Source: an uncultured Agathobaculum sp.
Lineage (GTDB): Bacteria > Bacillota > Clostridia > Oscillospirales > Butyricicoccaceae
Direction of reading: 5' to 3'
DNA length: 64,000 bases
Assembly (NCBI GenBank): GCA_944384725.1
Contig: CALWUJ010000001.1
Span: 1 to 64,000, forward strand
Shown: positions 62,390 to 64,000 of the stretch, one piece after another
How positions within the stretch are numbered: the stretch's first letter is position 1
Layout: every line of letters begins with the position of its first letter
Translations under genes and position numbers: made by a program
The notes under the pieces: model-generated
The model's input: only the letters and a program-made list of their open reading frames with translations
What the model was told of the DNA's origin: nothing
The model's database searches: none

Positions 62390-64000
62390 TTATTTTATTA
62401 TAACATCCTCTTCTCCCAATAGGAAGCGTAATTTTTCCAGAAATGGTACATCCGGCTGGCACCAGTATCGCCGCGCCGCAAGGGTTTTCTTTTTGGTATC
62501 CGTTGGGTACAGATAAACCGGCGTATCGCCCGGCTGTGTAACCAAAATCTCTTTGATCTGTGGCCATTCATCACTCTGCATACTGTCAATACGCAAATAA
62601 AGCTTTTGCGGTGCAAGGCGGGCAGCCTGCGCATCGGTATAAACCGACTGCTGCGGATGCTCGCGCGACTGCATGCTGCTGACCGCCGCTTCGGTCAACG
62701 GCTGCGCTTCGTTCAAAAGAATCTTTGGCGCTTCATCCTCACGCGCATCGATCTTACCGGTCAGCAATACCGCGCTGTCCTCGGTCAGATACGCGCCGCA
62801 CTGCTGGAGGGAACGCGGGAACACCACCAGCTCGATGGCTGCCGACTCGTCCTCCACCGTGACATACGCCATCATCGAGCCGTTTTTCGTGGATTTCAGT
62901 CGCACTGCCGTGATGACACATGCCAGATGCACGGTCATACCGTCCTTATACTGCGGCTGTGCGCTCTCGCCAGATAAATCATCGATAATCTGCCGCACCG
63001 AAGCCGCCTGTGCCTGCCGTGCCAGATCGCGGTATTCGTCCATCGGATGTCCGGACAAATAAAGACCGGTCGTTTCCTTTTCCATCGCAAGCAATTCCCG
63101 CTTGGAAACCTCCGGAATATTGGGCAAAGCGATCTGCGTATCCTGCACCTCGTCGTTGCCCATACCGAACAGATCCATCTGCCCTTCGATATTCTTTTTG
63201 CGGCTCTGCGCAATCGCATCCACCACCGCACCCACAATCTGAATCAACTGACTGCGGCGGTAGCCCATGGAATCGAATGCACCCGCTTTGATCAGACTTT
63301 CCAGTGCGCGGCGATTGAGCTCTCGATCATACATACGCTCACAGAACTCCTGAAATGAGGAAAACAGTCCGCCCGTCTCGCGTTCCGCCACCAGCTGTTT
63401 CATGAACGAACGGCCCACGCCTTTAACTGCGGCAAGACCAAAGCGAATATCCCGCCCGGAAACCGAAAATCCGTCATACGACTCGTTGACATCGGGCGGC
63501 AGCACGGAAATACCCATTTCGCGCGCCGCCTGAATATACTCGGAGATCTTGTCCGAAGAATCGAGAACGCTGGTCAGCAGCGCCGCCATATATTCGCGCG
63601 GATAATGGCATTTGAGATAAGCCGTTCGGAAAGAAACCACCGCATAGCATACCGCATGCGCTTTATTGAACGCGTAGTTGGCGAAATCCATGATCTCGTC
63701 AAACAAACTCGCCGCAACAGCTTCCGGCACACCGCGTTTCACCGCGCCGTCGATACCGAGTTCCTCGTTGCCGTGGATGAAGTTAACGCGCTCCTTTTCC
63801 AGCTCCTTCATCTTCTTTTTGCTCATCGCGCGGCGCACCATATCCGCCTTGCCGAGCGAATAGCCTGCCAACGACTGGAACACCTGCATGACCTGTTCCT
63901 GATAAATCATACAGCCATAGGTGACGCCCAAAATCGGCTCGAGCAGCGGATGCTTATAGGTCACCTTTTCCGGATGGTGACGGCACTCGATATAGCGCGG
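62390..64000 (-). CDS. dnaE: DNA polymerase III alpha subunit DnaE (C-terminal part)
   Basis: Replicative polymerase subunit cut by the right edge; 536 C-terminal residues are visible. They start in the palm/fingers region (PRYIECRHHPEKVTYKHPLLE, GCMIYQEQVMQV) and include the helix-hairpin-helix part (GLAAVKGVGRSF), an OB fold (VHLACVITAVRLKSTKNGSMMAYVTVEDESA) and a short tail. First visible gene of the dnaE-pfkA-fabG run. Confidence 0.96.
   Translation of the reverse strand, partial: PRYIECRHHPEKVTYKHPLLEPILGVTYGCMIYQEQVMQVFQSLAGYSLGKADMVRRAMSKKKMKELEKERVNFIHGNEELGIDGAVKRGVPEAVAASLFDEIMDFANYAFNKAHAVCYAVVSFRTAYLKCHYPREYMAALLTSVLDSSDKISEYIQAAREMGISVLPPDVNESYDGFSVSGRDIRFGLAAVKGVGRSFMKQLVAERETGGLFSSFQEFCERMYDRELNRRALESLIKAGAFDSMGYRRSQLIQIVGAVVDAIAQSRKKNIEGQMDLFGMGNDEVQDTQIALPNIPEVSKRELLAMEKETTGLYLSGHPMDEYRDLARQAQAASVRQIIDDLSGESAQPQYKDGMTVHLACVITAVRLKSTKNGSMMAYVTVEDESAAIELVVFPRSLQQCGAYLTEDSAVLLTGKIDAREDEAPKILLNEAQPLTEAAVSSMQSREHPQQSVYTDAQAARLAPQKLYLRIDSMQSDEWPQIKEILVTQPGDTPVYLYPTDTKKKTLAARRYWCQPDVPFLEKLRFLLGEEDVIIK

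Overview
The window is a stretch of chromosome from a low-G+C-phylum (Firmicutes) anaerobe, most likely a spore-forming gut Clostridia of the Oscillospirales type. The grounds are conserved Gram-positive gene orders (gdpP-rplI-dnaB; tilS-hpt-ftsH; alr next to an EndoA-type toxin), a leucine T-box leader, strong AGGAGG ribosome sites, clear sigma-A promoters with 17-nt spacers, an alpha/beta small acid-soluble spore protein (SASP) gene, and a fairly G+C-rich coding sequence. The genus is inference.

Layout. 1-880: end of an integrative or plasmid-like element with a replication-initiator-type HTH gene and a Cys-rich small protein. 998-9006: minus-strand housekeeping block gdpP-rplI-dnaB-tilS-hpt-ftsH, with a run of seven stem-loops between rplI and dnaB. 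9162-10652: glpK on its own promoter. 10674-16801: seven-gene minus-strand run (DUF2156, GNAT, DJ-1, 5-formyl-THF cyclo-ligase, CPBP protease, mltG, U32 peptidase). 16957-22670: a TagA-type glycosyltransferase and the T-box-controlled leuACDB operon. 22771-25981: anion symporter, PAP2 phosphatase and flippase. 26034-29089: Rrf2 regulator and a TetM-like GTPase fused to a Rae1/YacP-type NYN nuclease domain.

The main discovery is at 29,337-52,777. A SASP gene is cut in two: codons 1-29 lie at 29,337-29,423 and codons 30-71 plus stop at 52,649-52,777. Between them sits a 23,225-bp element bounded by the direct repeat GAGGTTG. A large serine recombinase ends 48 bp from the right boundary. Joining the two halves across the shared core restores an exact 71-codon SASP frame. 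The inferred attP shows dyad symmetry about 25 bp on each side of a central GA, and the inferred attB shows weaker symmetry over about 10 bp. This resembles the skin and SPbeta intervening elements of Bacillus, but the target is a forespore protein gene and the cargo is metabolic, with no phage or conjugation genes visible.

The cargo comprises a broken SLH/Ig-like surface protein gene (stop at codon 4 plus a frameshift), a sugar-sensing set (response regulator, histidine kinase, binding lipoprotein), an mglBAC galactose ABC transporter whose permease carries a 215-residue coiled-coil extension, the complete Leloir set galK-galE-galT-galM, an OPT peptide transporter gene broken by one in-frame TAA, a PqqD-like protein, a small membrane protein, and a pepD dipeptidase. 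Sugar uptake and catabolism therefore travel as one excisable block. The two broken genes suggest cargo decay while recombinase and att sites stay intact.

Right of the element: ptsI and a divergent DUF1015 gene, a hypothetical gene, an EndoA/MazF toxin without a visible antitoxin, alr, a lipoprotein, nnrD, a signal-less amidase, and the run dnaE (partial)-pfkA-fabG. I saw no tRNA, rRNA or CRISPR array.
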